A stretch of DNA of 64,000 nucleotides from Arcticibacterium sp964021845 (GTDB taxonomy: Bacteria > Bacteroidota > Bacteroidia > Cytophagales > Spirosomataceae): the NCBI RefSeq assembly GCF_964021845.1, contig NZ_CAXHZC010000001.1, forward strand, positions 1 to 64,000. The letters run 5' to 3'. Position 1 is the first letter of the stretch. The number at the start of each line of letters is the position of its first letter. A program made the position numbers and the translations under genes. The notes below the pieces were generated by a model that had not been told where the DNA came from, did not search any database, and worked only from the letters and a program-made list of their open reading frames with translations. Shown piece by piece: positions 36,179 through 46,424 of the stretch.

Positions 36179-36841
36179 CTAACTCTTCCAGAGGTAAGGG
36201 AAAAGAACGAAACTCAAAGCTATTACAATACCATCAATGCCTACTAAAGTCCAAATTTCGTCTTTACTTACAAAGAAAGCTAAACCATCCATTGCGTTTT
36301 TTGACAGTCTCATAAGCATCAATAACATTGGGATGATGATAGGGAAGCTTAAAAGAGCCATCAATGAACCCGTGTTTTCTGCGTTTGAGGCTATTGCTGC
36401 TACTAGGGTCAGAACTCCTGAGAATCCAAGTGCTCCTAGTGTCAAAGATGCCGCGTATAAAGCTAAATCTTGAACTGGATTTTCTAAGAATAAAATGTAA
36501 ATTCCAAAACCCACAAATGTCAAAATGAGCATTAAAACGAAATTGTAAATTAATTTTGACAGAATAATGGCTTCTGGGTTTGCCAGTGAATAGTAATAAG
36601 GCTGTCTGTTCTTGTGCTCTTGAGCAAAGCTTTTAGAAATGGCGTTTATGGCAGTAAAAAGAATAATAATCCAAAACAGCGTATTCCATACAGGAGGTGT
36701 CAATGAATTTGACTTTATCCTAAAACTCAGGTAGCAAATAAAAACAGTAGATACCAAATAGAGTATCATGCCATTGAATGCGTATTTATTACGCCATTCT
36801 AAGGTGAACTCTTTACCCAGAAGTGCTATTATTTCTTTCAT
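36179..36841 (-). CDS. ccmB: Heme exporter membrane subunit CcmB
   Basis: A 220-residue, six-span protein matching CcmB (LGKEFTLEWRNKYAFNGMILYL at the start, FTAINAISKSFAQEHKNRQ and YYYSLANPEAIILSKLIYN). CcmB is the permease partner of the ATPase CcmA in the complex that releases holo-CcmE. No ccmA is adjacent in this window. It is the first clear ccm gene, 32 bases after the DUF1080 gene. Confidence 0.9.
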   Translation of the reverse strand: MKEIIALLGKEFTLEWRNKYAFNGMILYLVSTVFICYLSFRIKSNSLTPPVWNTLFWIIILFTAINAISKSFAQEHKNRQPYYYSLANPEAIILSKLIYNFVLMLILTFVGFGIYILFLENPVQDLALYAASLTLGALGFSGVLTLVAAIASNAENTGSLMALLSFPIIIPMLLMLMRLSKNAMDGLAFFVSKDEIWTLVGIDGIVIALSFVLFPYLWKS

Positions 36842-36873
36842 TTACTTTTCTCACCGCAAATGTACTTCACAAA

Positions 36874-37692
36874 TCACTCTGAACCATTAGTTTTGTTGCC
36901 TTTTGATAAATCTAAGATTTCAATATTTCTAAACCAAACAGGGTGCCCTTCAGCTTGGAGAGCTATATGGCCTTCTTTTAGCGGGGTGCCAGCCATTTTG
37001 GTAACCCAAGTTTTATCTTTTAGCCATCGGTCAGTATTGTCTGTTTCCCAGCCGCCTATTTGCGGGTTATAATAAGTAAGAACAGTGTCTCCTTCTACCA
37101 CATGATGTACCACAGAGTCCCCTAAAACTATAGCTTCCACATTAACCCACTGGTCTTCATATGTTTTGCCATCGGCGTACATCATGTGGTCGGTGTATAG
37201 TTTATTGTCTCGCATCACATGTGTTCCTGGAGATGCTAGGTTTCCGGTGGCCCTGTCGTTGCTGTCAATTCTTGAAAGAAACTGCATTTCTATGGATGCT
37301 GGGAAATCTTGATTTAATTGTTGGCTTGCCGCCGACTGGGAATGAAGCATCACGCCACTATTTGCTTCTGCGTAATACGGGCTACCGGGAGTAAGCTCTC
37401 CAAATATTCTGTACTGCATTCTCAATCTATATTTAGAATAAGGTACTTTATAATAAAGGTGACCAAATTCGTGGGTGAAAGTATCGTATTCAGCATAGTT
37501 TACCTTTATGATGCTGTCTTCTACGATAAAGGTATTCTTGAAATTTTCATTTAGCTCGTGACCAGATATTTTAATATCCCATCCATCTAAGTTTGTACCA
37601 TTAAAGAGCGATTTCCATTCTTCTTTTGGTTTTTCGGGTTTACACCCAACTATGGAAAGGATAATTAGAGCTAGTAGGCTTACGTTTTTCAT
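36874..37692 (-). CDS. DUF1080 (3-keto-disaccharide hydrolase-like) lipoprotein
   Basis: A 272-residue lipoprotein (lipobox LSIVGC, Cys17) with a LamG-like DUF1080 domain: EWKSLFNGTNLDGWDIKI, RLRMQYRIFGE, ANSGVMLHSQS, EMQFLSR, GHIALQAEGHPVWFRNIEIL. Characterised DUF1080 members cleave 3-keto-disaccharides or bind sugars. It is divergent from the SusC gene and may share a regulatory region with it; it could also be transcribed into ccmB. Confidence 0.88.
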   Translation of the reverse strand: MKNVSLLALIILSIVGCKPEKPKEEWKSLFNGTNLDGWDIKISGHELNENFKNTFIVEDSIIKVNYAEYDTFTHEFGHLYYKVPYSKYRLRMQYRIFGELTPGSPYYAEANSGVMLHSQSAASQQLNQDFPASIEMQFLSRIDSNDRATGNLASPGTHVMRDNKLYTDHMMYADGKTYEDQWVNVEAIVLGDSVVHHVVEGDTVLTYYNPQIGGWETDNTDRWLKDKTWVTKMAGTPLKEGHIALQAEGHPVWFRNIEILDLSKGNKTNGSE

Positions 37693-37993
37693 GATGTTAT
37701 TTTAAGACTTTAAGGGTTGAATAAAAAACTATAATGCAGTGTTACGTATAATGATAACGTTATGCAGTTTTGATTGCTTCGTATTTTTCATATTTAATGC
37801 AATTATAGTGGGAATTTTACCGGCAAATAAGTTTTTATAAAGCTATCTGTATGAAAGCTAGAGAAGTATACCATTTGACCTTTTCTGCCTATGAAAATTC
37901 TTCTTTTATATTGAATTATTTATATCTTTGCATTTCCTAATACTACCTAATAGGGCCTACAAGACAATAAATACACTCTAAACATTTGTTGAT
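37693..37993. promoter_or_regulatory. Divergent regulatory region between the DUF1080 gene and SusC
   Basis: No open frame of note is seen. The region holds a 10-base palindrome ATAACGTTAT (37754-37763) with the central CG typical of LacI-family operators, and a SusC-directed -7 box TATCTTTG (37923-37930). The predicted SusC leader is ~57 bases. Confidence 0.55.
37923..37930 (+). promoter_or_regulatory. Predicted -7 box of the susC-like gene
   Basis: TATCTTTG matches TAnnTTTG. The transcription start would be near 37937. No convincing -33 TTG lies at the usual distance, which suits a promoter needing an activator (inference). Confidence 0.5.
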
Positions 37994-40900
37994 ATGACAA
38001 AAAAAACTACTTTATCAAAAGTAGGTAGAGGACTGTTAATGTATTCTTGTAAAAGCTCAACCCTCAAGAATGTATTCTCTGTTCTTTGCCTCCTTCTGTT
38101 TGTCCTTCAGGTTGAAGCGGCACAAAGCATTTCCGGAAAAGTAACCGACGAAAATGGTGAAGGTCTACCGGGAGTTTCTGTGATTGAAAAAGGAACTACA
38201 AAAGGAACTACCACTGATTTGGAAGGTAATTTCAAATTGGAAACTTCTAGTTCTAATTCTGTTCTAGTTTTCTCTTTTATTGGTTATAAAAGTCAAGAGT
38301 TGGTGGCTGGTAACCAATCTGTTATTAATGTTTCTATGGTGCCAGATGCTGCTCAGCTAGAAGAAGTAGTGGTAGTTGGTTATGGTACTCAAAAGAAGGA
38401 AACGGTGGTAGGTTCTGTAGCCTCTGTTCAAGGGGCAGAGCTTATTAAGTCGCCTGCCGTGAATGTTTCCAACTCTATAGCAGGTAGAATACCAGGTGTA
38501 GTAGCTGTAAACAGAAGTGGTGAGCCTGGTTATGATGGTTCTGAAATTAGGATTCGTGGGTCAAATACTTTAGGAAACAACAGTGCCCTGATAGTAATTG
38601 ATGGTATTCCTGATAGAGCAGGTGGATTTGAACGTTTAAATCCTAATGACATTGAAAGTATTTCGGTACTTAAAGATGCATCTGCAGCCATCTATGGAGC
38701 AAGAGCTGCTAATGGGGTTATTTTGGTTACTACTAAAAGAGGTAAGAACGGGAAACCTGAATTATCTTACCAGTTTAATCAAGGGTTTTCTCAGCCAACC
38801 AAAGTTCCAGATTTGGCAAATGCAAGACAGTATGCTGAAATGCTGAATGACTTAAGTGTTTACGAGCTTCCTACATCTCAATGGCAGGCTGCGAATGATG
38901 CGTATAAGGCTACAGGTGCTTTTGGCGATAGAACAGCACCGTACTCTCCTGAAGATATGGAGCTTTACTCAAACGGTTCTAGCCCATGGACGCATCCAGA
39001 CACAGATTGGTATGGAGAGACTTTGAAAAAATGGTCTCCACAGTCTAAGCACAATATTCAATTAATAGGTGGAGGAGAGAATGTAAAATACATGACTTCT
39101 CTAGGGTACCAGAAGCAAGATGCATACTACAAAAACTCCGCTACGGGTTATGAGCAGTATAACTTGAGAATTAACTTGGATGCCAATATTAATAAATATG
39201 TTGACATGCAAATAGGAGCAGCTCTTCGTGAAGAGTTTAGACATTATCCTACGGAATCTGCAAATGCTATCTTTAGAATGTCTATGAGAGGTAAGCCAAA
39301 TCAGCCAGCATTCTGGCCAAACGGTAAGCCAGGTCCAGATATTGAAAACGGTCAAAACCCAGTAGTGGTAACTACAGATTTAACTGGTTATGATAGAGAT
39401 AGAACAGATTATATTCAAACCAATGGTTCGTTAAATATAAAAATACCAGGTGTTGATGGTCTTAAGTTTACAGGTACTGCGGCTATTGATAAAAAAATAA
39501 GAAACAGAAAAGTATGGAGGATTCCTTGGGTACTTTATGAAAAAGGAAATGGATTTGAAGCTGATGGCGTTACACCGGTTTTAGTGCCAAATCAAAGGGG
39601 ACCTGCAGAACCAAACTTAACACAGTATAATGAGAACCAACTCAACATACTATTAGGTGGAATAGGAACTTATGAGAAAACTTGGGGAGACCACTCTGCC
39701 ACAATCTTAGCTGGTGTTAATAGAGAGACTATTGAAGGTGATAATTTCGATGCTTACAGAAGATACTTCCTGTCTCCAGCAATCGACCAGATTTTTGCTG
39801 GTGGTGATTTAGAGAAGAATAATGGTGGAGGGGCTTTTGAAAGAGCTCGTTTAAATTATTTTGGTAGAGTTGCCTATAATTATAAAGAGAAATACTTAGC
39901 CGAGTTCTTATGGAGAAATGACGGTTCTTATATTTTCCCAGAAGAAACAAGGTTTGGGTTCTTCCCTGGCTTTTTGGCTGGTTGGGTAATGTCTGAAGAA
40001 AGCTTTATTAAAGATAATATTCCTGCCATTAGTTTCTTGAAACTGAGAGGTTCTTGGGGGCAAATGGGTAATGATAATATCTATTATGATGATGTGCTTC
40101 AGGAGTATCAGTTCTTATCTACCTATGGTTTTGATAGTTACATAATTAATGGTGCTGAAACTAAAACTTTATATGAAACGCGTGTGCCTAATCCAGGTAT
40201 TACTTGGGAGGTAGCTAACAACTCAAACATAGGTATAGAAGGAGATCTTTTCAAGAGCTCTTTGTTCTTCGAATTTGATTTATTTTATAATAAGAGAACA
40301 AACATCCTTTGGAGAAAGAATGCTTCAGTACCTCAGAGTACAGGATTATCTCTTCCTGCTGAAAATATTGGTGAAGTTGCCAATAAAGGATTTGACTTTA
40401 ACATAGGTTATAGAGGTCGCCAAGGAGAAGTTAAGTACCAAGTAAGTTTAAATGGTGGTTATGCAAAGAATAAGATTCTTTTCTGGGATGAAGCACCTGG
40501 AGCACCGGATTGGCAAAGATCTACTGGTAAGCCTATTAATACTTTCTTGGTTTATCAGTATGATGGTGTATTTAAAGACCAAGCAGAAATTGATGGTAAT
40601 CAGTTAGATTATACGGCATTAGTAAATACCCTAAGACCTGGTGATATGAAGTATCAAGATTACGATGGCGATGGTAAAATTACACCAGATGATAGAGTAA
40701 GAATGGATTTCAATAATATCCCTCTTTTCCAAGGTGGTGCTAACTTGTCAGTGTCTTACAAAGCTTTCGATTTATCTGTTTTACTTCAGGGAGCTTTCGG
40801 TGCTAGACAGTACATCAGTGCTGGAGAGTCTGGAAACATTGGTAACTACTTCTTAGATATTTACGAGAACAGATGGACGGTAGATAATCCAAGTAGTGAA

Positions 40901-41188
40901 CATCCAAGAATTGCAAACAGAAGTGACCAGTATTTCTCTGGTGGAAATACTTATTGGTTTAGAAAAGCTGATTATATCCGTTTGAAAAACTTCGAATTGG
41001 GATATACTTTACCAGCCGCAGCTAGTACCAAAATTGGTTTGAGTAATCTTAGAATTTATGCCAATGGATTAAACTTATTCGACTTCATGAATAAGCTTAA
41101 AGTGTTAGACCCAGAATCAGCATCTTCTAATGGTCAGTACTACCCACAAGCCAGAGTTTTAAATACTGGTATTTCGGTAACATTTTAA
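37994..41188 (+). CDS. SusC/RagA family TonB-linked outer-membrane transporter
   Basis: A 1064-residue outer-membrane transporter. Order: signal region with hydrophobic core ~25-42 (VFSVLCLLLFVLQVEAA), a carboxypeptidase-regulatory-like domain (~44-115; ISGKVTDENGEGLPGVSV), the TonB box-like EEVVVVGYGTQKKE, the plug domain, and a long beta-barrel ending in ARVLNTGISVTF with a terminal Phe. It imports oligosaccharides with its SusD partner using TonB energy. Galactokinase and GH2 genes downstream suggest galactosides as substrate (inference). Confidence 0.95.
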   Translation: MTKKTTLSKVGRGLLMYSCKSSTLKNVFSVLCLLLFVLQVEAAQSISGKVTDENGEGLPGVSVIEKGTTKGTTTDLEGNFKLETSSSNSVLVFSFIGYKSQELVAGNQSVINVSMVPDAAQLEEVVVVGYGTQKKETVVGSVASVQGAELIKSPAVNVSNSIAGRIPGVVAVNRSGEPGYDGSEIRIRGSNTLGNNSALIVIDGIPDRAGGFERLNPNDIESISVLKDASAAIYGARAANGVILVTTKRGKNGKPELSYQFNQGFSQPTKVPDLANARQYAEMLNDLSVYELPTSQWQAANDAYKATGAFGDRTAPYSPEDMELYSNGSSPWTHPDTDWYGETLKKWSPQSKHNIQLIGGGENVKYMTSLGYQKQDAYYKNSATGYEQYNLRINLDANINKYVDMQIGAALREEFRHYPTESANAIFRMSMRGKPNQPAFWPNGKPGPDIENGQNPVVVTTDLTGYDRDRTDYIQTNGSLNIKIPGVDGLKFTGTAAIDKKIRNRKVWRIPWVLYEKGNGFEADGVTPVLVPNQRGPAEPNLTQYNENQLNILLGGIGTYEKTWGDHSATILAGVNRETIEGDNFDAYRRYFLSPAIDQIFAGGDLEKNNGGGAFERARLNYFGRVAYNYKEKYLAEFLWRNDGSYIFPEETRFGFFPGFLAGWVMSEESFIKDNIPAISFLKLRGSWGQMGNDNIYYDDVLQEYQFLSTYGFDSYIINGAETKTLYETRVPNPGITWEVANNSNIGIEGDLFKSSLFFEFDLFYNKRTNILWRKNASVPQSTGLSLPAENIGEVANKGFDFNIGYRGRQGEVKYQVSLNGGYAKNKILFWDEAPGAPDWQRSTGKPINTFLVYQYDGVFKDQAEIDGNQLDYTALVNTLRPGDMKYQDYDGDGKITPDDRVRMDFNNIPLFQGGANLSVSYKAFDLSVLLQGAFGARQYISAGESGNIGNYFLDIYENRWTVDNPSSEHPRIANRSDQYFSGGNTYWFRKADYIRLKNFELGYTLPAAASTKIGLSNLRIYANGLNLFDFMNKLKVLDPESASSNGQYYPQARVLNTGISVTF

Positions 41189-41198
41189 TTAAGGACAA

Positions 41199-43043
41199 AT
41201 GAAAAAAACAAAATATATATTATTACCATTTTTGGTCTCATTGTTTGCAGTAACAGGCTGTAATGATGATTTCGTGAATACACAGCCACTTGGTGAAGTT
41301 TCAGAAGCATCTGTATGGACAGATGCGGCCTTAGCAGAAGCAGCTGTTACCAACATCTATAGAGGTATAGGAAACGGTGGAATGGATGAACAAATGTTGG
41401 CATCTTTAACAGATGAAACAATGTTTACACACCCAGGTAGAAGCATTACTACCATTACCGAGTCAAGATCTAATTCTGCAGATCCCGGTTGGATTAACAA
41501 CACTTACGAGTGGGGGAACATGTTTAGCTATATCAGAGCTGCCAATATAGCGATAGAGCAATTAAGCGAGCCTCAACTTCAGGATGCAGGTTTAGTGGAC
41601 CGTTTAATGGGTGAAGCTAAGTTTATGCGTGCGTATTATTATCAGCAGTTACTTCGTTATTTTGGAGGTTTTCCAATTATCGATAAAAGCTATGGCTTAA
41701 GTGATGACGACTTCTTAGTGGCGAGAGATTCATACGAAGATTGTGTGAACTTTATCGTGAAAGATTTAGATGATGCAGCTACCCTTTTAGCTGGGAAAAA
41801 TCTAGCTTCAGGAAGAACTACAGAGTTAGCGGCATTGGCATTAAAATCTAGAGTGTTGCTTTATGCAGCCAGTGATTTACATGATATACCAACTGCTTCT
41901 GCAAAGTCTTCTGTAATTTCTGGTTTTTCTAACAAAGAATTGTTGGGATACACTTCTGGAAGTCAAGAAGCTAGATGGCAAGCTGCTAAAGCCGCTGCTA
42001 AAGCTGTTTTGGATAAAGGTACTGGTGCTTTTTTAAATAATTCTGAACCAGTTTCTGCTGAGCAAGGAAAAGAGAACTACATGAATACTTCTCTTTCTAG
42101 AAATGGTGGAGAAGAAGATTTAATATTCGGAAGGTATTTTATTAGTGCCAAAAGAGAAGGTGGTGGACGTCAAGGTCTTTTTAATGGCCCTAACGGATAC
42201 AATAACTGGGCAGGAAATACACCGGTTTCATTATTAGTAGATGATTACGAAATGATGGATGGTTCTTCTTTTGATTGGTCTAACGAAGAGCATGCTGCTA
42301 AACCTTACGAAAATCGTGACCCAAGGTTTTATGCCTCTATTCTTTACGATGGTGCACAGTGGAAGCCAAGAGCGTCTGCTAATCAGCCAAGAGACCCATT
42401 AGGACAAATTCAAACAGGACAATATGAGCTTCCTAGTGGAGATACTCATTTTGGTTTAGATACTAGAAATGGTCCTATTGAAGATTGGAATGGTAGCTAT
42501 ACTGGGTATTATATGAGGAAATTTACAGAGCCTGCTGACGATTTTGTAGATCAAAATACATGGCAAGAAATACCTTGGCCTATATTAAGATACACAGAGG
42601 CTGTATTTAACTATGCAGAAGCTTGTATTGAATTAGGTGAAGATGCGGAAGCTAAAAATTGGATTAACAAAGTACGTTTTAGAGCAGGTTTACCTGCACT
42701 TACTGAGTCAGGCGATGCCTTAATGGAGCGTTACAGACATGAAAAAAGAATTGAAATGGTGTTTGAAGAGCAACGCTACCATGATACTAGAAGATGGATG
42801 ATAGCCCCAGAGACCTTAGGGAGAAAAGCAAACGGTATTAATATCGTGGGTACTTTGAAACCAGGTAAAACTGTAGATGTTTATAGATACGATCCTGAAA
42901 TTTACGATTACTCCTATGAAGTAATCAATATGGATGAAGGAAAGGAAAATAGACAATGGGCAGACAAAATGTACTTCCTTCCATTAAACAGAAGTGAATT
43001 AAATAGAAACGAAAACTTGATTCAAAACCCTGGTTTTGATTAA
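41199..43043 (+). CDS. SusD/RagB family glycan-binding lipoprotein
   Basis: A 614-residue surface lipoprotein (lipobox FAVTGC, Cys21) with the TPR-rich SusD fold: LMGEAKFMRAYYYQQLLRYFGGFPII, ELAALALKSRVLLYAA and the C-terminal RYTEAVFNYAEACIELGE. It forms the lid over the SusC barrel and captures oligosaccharides. It lies 10 bases after susC and is followed by a strong terminator. Confidence 0.95.
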   Translation: MKKTKYILLPFLVSLFAVTGCNDDFVNTQPLGEVSEASVWTDAALAEAAVTNIYRGIGNGGMDEQMLASLTDETMFTHPGRSITTITESRSNSADPGWINNTYEWGNMFSYIRAANIAIEQLSEPQLQDAGLVDRLMGEAKFMRAYYYQQLLRYFGGFPIIDKSYGLSDDDFLVARDSYEDCVNFIVKDLDDAATLLAGKNLASGRTTELAALALKSRVLLYAASDLHDIPTASAKSSVISGFSNKELLGYTSGSQEARWQAAKAAAKAVLDKGTGAFLNNSEPVSAEQGKENYMNTSLSRNGGEEDLIFGRYFISAKREGGGRQGLFNGPNGYNNWAGNTPVSLLVDDYEMMDGSSFDWSNEEHAAKPYENRDPRFYASILYDGAQWKPRASANQPRDPLGQIQTGQYELPSGDTHFGLDTRNGPIEDWNGSYTGYYMRKFTEPADDFVDQNTWQEIPWPILRYTEAVFNYAEACIELGEDAEAKNWINKVRFRAGLPALTESGDALMERYRHEKRIEMVFEEQRYHDTRRWMIAPETLGRKANGINIVGTLKPGKTVDVYRYDPEIYDYSYEVINMDEGKENRQWADKMYFLPLNRSELNRNENLIQNPGFD

Positions 43044-43068
43044 TCGAGCCTATTTAAATTGAATTATT

Positions 43069-43102
43069 AAAAATCTATCCCAACATTGGGATAGATTTTT
43101 TT
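43069..43102 (+). terminator. Intrinsic terminator between the susD-like and VCBS genes
   Basis: A long perfect inverted repeat (43069-43083 and 43086-43100) with GGGATAGAT on its 3' arm, followed by T residues. It ends only ~14 bases before the next ATG (43116), leaving no room for a promoter between. Confidence 0.85.
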
Positions 43103-43115
43103 ACATTTATAACCA

Positions 43116-46100
43116 ATGAAAAAACACCTTAGCCTTAAAATATTAGGTCTTGCGTTTGGCTTTCTTATACTCTCTTCGTGTTCTAATTCTGACACAGATA
43201 AAGTAGAAGAGAATGAGAGCCTGTTTACCTTACTATATCCCACAAAAACCAATATTAACTTTCAAAACACCCTAACAGAAGGCCTTAATACAAATATTTT
43301 AATGTATGAGTACTTTTATAATGGAGCTGGCGTAGCGGCAGGAGACTTTAATGGAGATGGCCTAGATGATTTATACTTTACCGCAAATTTGACGGAGAAT
43401 AAATTATACCTAAACAATGGTGATTTTAATTTTCAAGACATAACTAAAATCTCGGGTGCTGGAGGAAGACCAGGCCCTTGGAAAACAGGAGTAAGCGTGG
43501 TAGATATCAATGCCGATGGCAAATTAGATATTTATTTATGTTACTCCGGAACGCTCCCTGCACATAAACGTGTCAATCAGCTCTTTGTCAATCAAGGAAA
43601 TACAGAAGCGGGAATACCCCAGTTTAAAGATGAAGCGGCTAAATATGGAATAGATAGCCCTGGATTTAGTAACCAAGCCTACTTTTTTGATGCAGACCGT
43701 GATGGCGATTTGGATATGTTACTGCTTAATCATAACCCAAAGAATTTACCAATTTTAAACGAGGCGAGTACTGCCGAGTTTATGAAAACAGACGACCCTG
43801 AGAAAGGAATAAGATACTACCAGAATGAGAATGGATACTATACAGATAAAACTACTATCAGTGGTATAAATGGCTCTGCTTTAAGTTACGGACTAGGTTT
43901 GGGTATTTCTGATTTTAACGATGATGGCTGGCCAGACTTTTACGTTTCAAACGACTACTCGGTACCTGATTATATTTACATCAATCAAAAAAACGGAGTA
44001 TTTAAGAATGAAATGGATCAAAGTATAGGGCATACCAGTCAGTTTTCTATGGGTAATGATGTGGCCGATATTAATAATGATGGGCATACAGATATTTTTA
44101 CACTAGATATGCTCCCAGAAGATAACAAGCGTCAAAAGTTACTTTTAGCACCTGATAATTTTAACAAGTTTGACCTTAATGTAAGAAGTGGTTTTTATTA
44201 TCAGTACATGAGAAATATGCTTCAGCTGAATAATGGGAATGGTACTTTTTCTGAAATAGGGCAACTTTCTGGCGTCTCTAATACAGACTGGAGTTGGTCA
44301 GCTTTACTGGCAGATTATGATAATGACGGCTGGAAAGACCTTTTTGTAAGCAATGGCTATTTTAGAGATTTTACCAATCTCGACTTCATAAAATACATGA
44401 ATGATTTTGTGAAAGAAAAGGGAAGACTACAGCGTGATGATGTGTTGGAGTTGATTTCTAAAATGCCTTCATCCAATGTAGGTAACTACATTTTTAAAAA
44501 TCAGAATGGCGGAGGTTTCCAAAATAAAACCCAAGATTGGGGCTTAGGAGAAGCATCAAACAGTAATGGAGCAGCATATGCTGATTTAGATAATGATGGT
44601 GATTTAGATTTGATTGTTAACAATATCAACAAAGCTGCTTTTGTTTTTAGAAACGATAGTAAGAATAATTACCTAAAAGTAAAGCTAAACGGTTCTGCTA
44701 AAAACCCCTTGGGAATAGGAGCAAAGCTAAGCTTAGAAAATGGCTCTGAAATAATGGCCGTGGAGCAAAATTTAGGTAGAGGTTATCTTTCCTCTGTTTC
44801 ACCTGTGCTAAATATAGGTTTGGGTCAAAGAGAAACAATTGACAAATTGACCATTACATGGCCAACAGGCGAAGTACAGGTTTTGACAAATGTCAAAGCA
44901 AATAAAACTTTAAGTATAAATATAGTCGATGCTTCAAATAATCAGGAGTCGGTAAAGCGTACTAATGCATTGTTTGCGGAGCTTAAATCTCCTATTTCTT
45001 ACAGTCACAGTAAAATCAAGTATAGAGATTTTGACCGTCAGCCGCTTCTAATTCATGAGCAGTCTTTTTCTGGACCGTTTATGCAAAAGGCCGATTTAGA
45101 TAAAAATGGCTTGGAAGATATCTTTGTAGGAGGAGCTGCTGGCGAAACCGCCATGGTTTTTCTTCAAAATGAGCATGATGATTTTAGTAAGCGTGTTCTG
45201 CCAAATACGGAAACAGGCAAAAAAGCAGAAGACCAAGATGCTGCTTTTTTAGATGTTAATAGCGATGGCTTTTTAGATATTTTGGTAGCTAGCGGAGGAT
45301 ATCATCAGCTAAAAGCAGATGACGTAAGCTTAGCTGATAGGCTTTATATAAATGATGGAAATGGAAATTTCAAGCTGAGTAATGTTGCATTTTCGAGTAA
45401 AGCAAGCTCTTGTTTTGCTGTCAACGATATAAATGGAGATGGTTTGGCAGATGTTTTTGTGGGTGGAGGTATTTCACCGGGTAGATATCCAGAGCATGAA
45501 AAAAGTCATTTCTTAGTAAATGATGGAAAAGGAGGATTAAAGCCCATTGAAGAAACATTGTTTGAAAATTTAGGTTTGGTGAAAACCGCAGAATGGATAG
45601 ATTTAGATGCTGATGGAAATAAAGAATTGATGCTAGCAGGAGAGTGGATGAGCATCAAGATATATAAAAATGACGGCGGAAAGTTTACTGATGTGAGCGA
45701 TTCTTACTTAGGAAAATCATATTTAGGTTGGTGGAACACCCTAGCGATCAAAGACCTCAATGGAGATGGTAAACCAGATTTAGTTATTGGGAATGAAGGC
45801 CTGAATACTCAATTTAAGGCCTCTGAAAAAGAGCCTCTTGAGCTTTACGCAAAAGATTTTGACAATAACGGAATAGTAGACCCGCTCTTTTGTTTTTACA
45901 TTCAAGGGAAAAGCTACCCTTATATTACACGAGACGAACTCTTAAATCAGTTGCCACAGTTTAGACCAAGTTTCACTAACTACAATAGCTTTTCAGAAGT
46001 AGGTTTGGATAAATTGTTTCCAGCATCCGAACTTAAAACAGCCAGTTATTTTAAAGCTGATTACATGGGCACTACTTTACTTTTAAGTCAGCCAGAGGGT

Positions 46101-46415
46101 AAATATAAAGTTGCTAAACTTCCTAAAGAGGCTCAGTATGCTCCTGTATTTTCAATTAATATTCAAGATTTTGACAAAGACGGTAAAGATGATATACTGC
46201 TTTTGGGGAATAATACACATAGTAAATTACGTCTTGGCAAGTCGGATGCTAATTATGGTTTGCTGCTGAAAGGAGATGGTAAAGGTGATTTTCAAGCAGT
46301 GTCTCAGTTGGCTTCTGGCTTAAATATTAGTGGGGATGTAAGAAGTAGTCTCTATCTAAATAATGTTCTTTATGTGGGCTTAAATGGAGAGCCTATAAGA
46401 GCGTTTAACTTTTAA
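43116..46415 (+). CDS. VCBS/FG-GAP repeat lipoprotein with ASPIC/UnbV domain
   Basis: A 1099-residue lipoprotein (lipobox LILSSC, Cys22). Many calcium-binding FG-GAP/VCBS repeats of the type DFNGDGLDDLYF, DINADGKLDIYL, DRDGDLDMLL and DLDNDGDLDLIV form a predicted beta-propeller, with an ASPIC/UnbV domain near 515-600 (YLKVKLNGSAKNPLGIGAK, LSSVSPVLNIGLG). Such proteins often follow SusCD pairs and may help bind glycans at the surface; the role is unproven. Expression may depend on read-through of the terminator just upstream. Confidence 0.9.
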   Translation: MKKHLSLKILGLAFGFLILSSCSNSDTDKVEENESLFTLLYPTKTNINFQNTLTEGLNTNILMYEYFYNGAGVAAGDFNGDGLDDLYFTANLTENKLYLNNGDFNFQDITKISGAGGRPGPWKTGVSVVDINADGKLDIYLCYSGTLPAHKRVNQLFVNQGNTEAGIPQFKDEAAKYGIDSPGFSNQAYFFDADRDGDLDMLLLNHNPKNLPILNEASTAEFMKTDDPEKGIRYYQNENGYYTDKTTISGINGSALSYGLGLGISDFNDDGWPDFYVSNDYSVPDYIYINQKNGVFKNEMDQSIGHTSQFSMGNDVADINNDGHTDIFTLDMLPEDNKRQKLLLAPDNFNKFDLNVRSGFYYQYMRNMLQLNNGNGTFSEIGQLSGVSNTDWSWSALLADYDNDGWKDLFVSNGYFRDFTNLDFIKYMNDFVKEKGRLQRDDVLELISKMPSSNVGNYIFKNQNGGGFQNKTQDWGLGEASNSNGAAYADLDNDGDLDLIVNNINKAAFVFRNDSKNNYLKVKLNGSAKNPLGIGAKLSLENGSEIMAVEQNLGRGYLSSVSPVLNIGLGQRETIDKLTITWPTGEVQVLTNVKANKTLSINIVDASNNQESVKRTNALFAELKSPISYSHSKIKYRDFDRQPLLIHEQSFSGPFMQKADLDKNGLEDIFVGGAAGETAMVFLQNEHDDFSKRVLPNTETGKKAEDQDAAFLDVNSDGFLDILVASGGYHQLKADDVSLADRLYINDGNGNFKLSNVAFSSKASSCFAVNDINGDGLADVFVGGGISPGRYPEHEKSHFLVNDGKGGLKPIEETLFENLGLVKTAEWIDLDADGNKELMLAGEWMSIKIYKNDGGKFTDVSDSYLGKSYLGWWNTLAIKDLNGDGKPDLVIGNEGLNTQFKASEKEPLELYAKDFDNNGIVDPLFCFYIQGKSYPYITRDELLNQLPQFRPSFTNYNSFSEVGLDKLFPASELKTASYFKADYMGTTLLLSQPEGKYKVAKLPKEAQYAPVFSINIQDFDKDGKDDILLLGNNTHSKLRLGKSDANYGLLLKGDGKGDFQAVSQLASGLNISGDVRSSLYLNNVLYVGLNGEPIRAFNF

Positions 46416-46424
46416 AAATGATTT

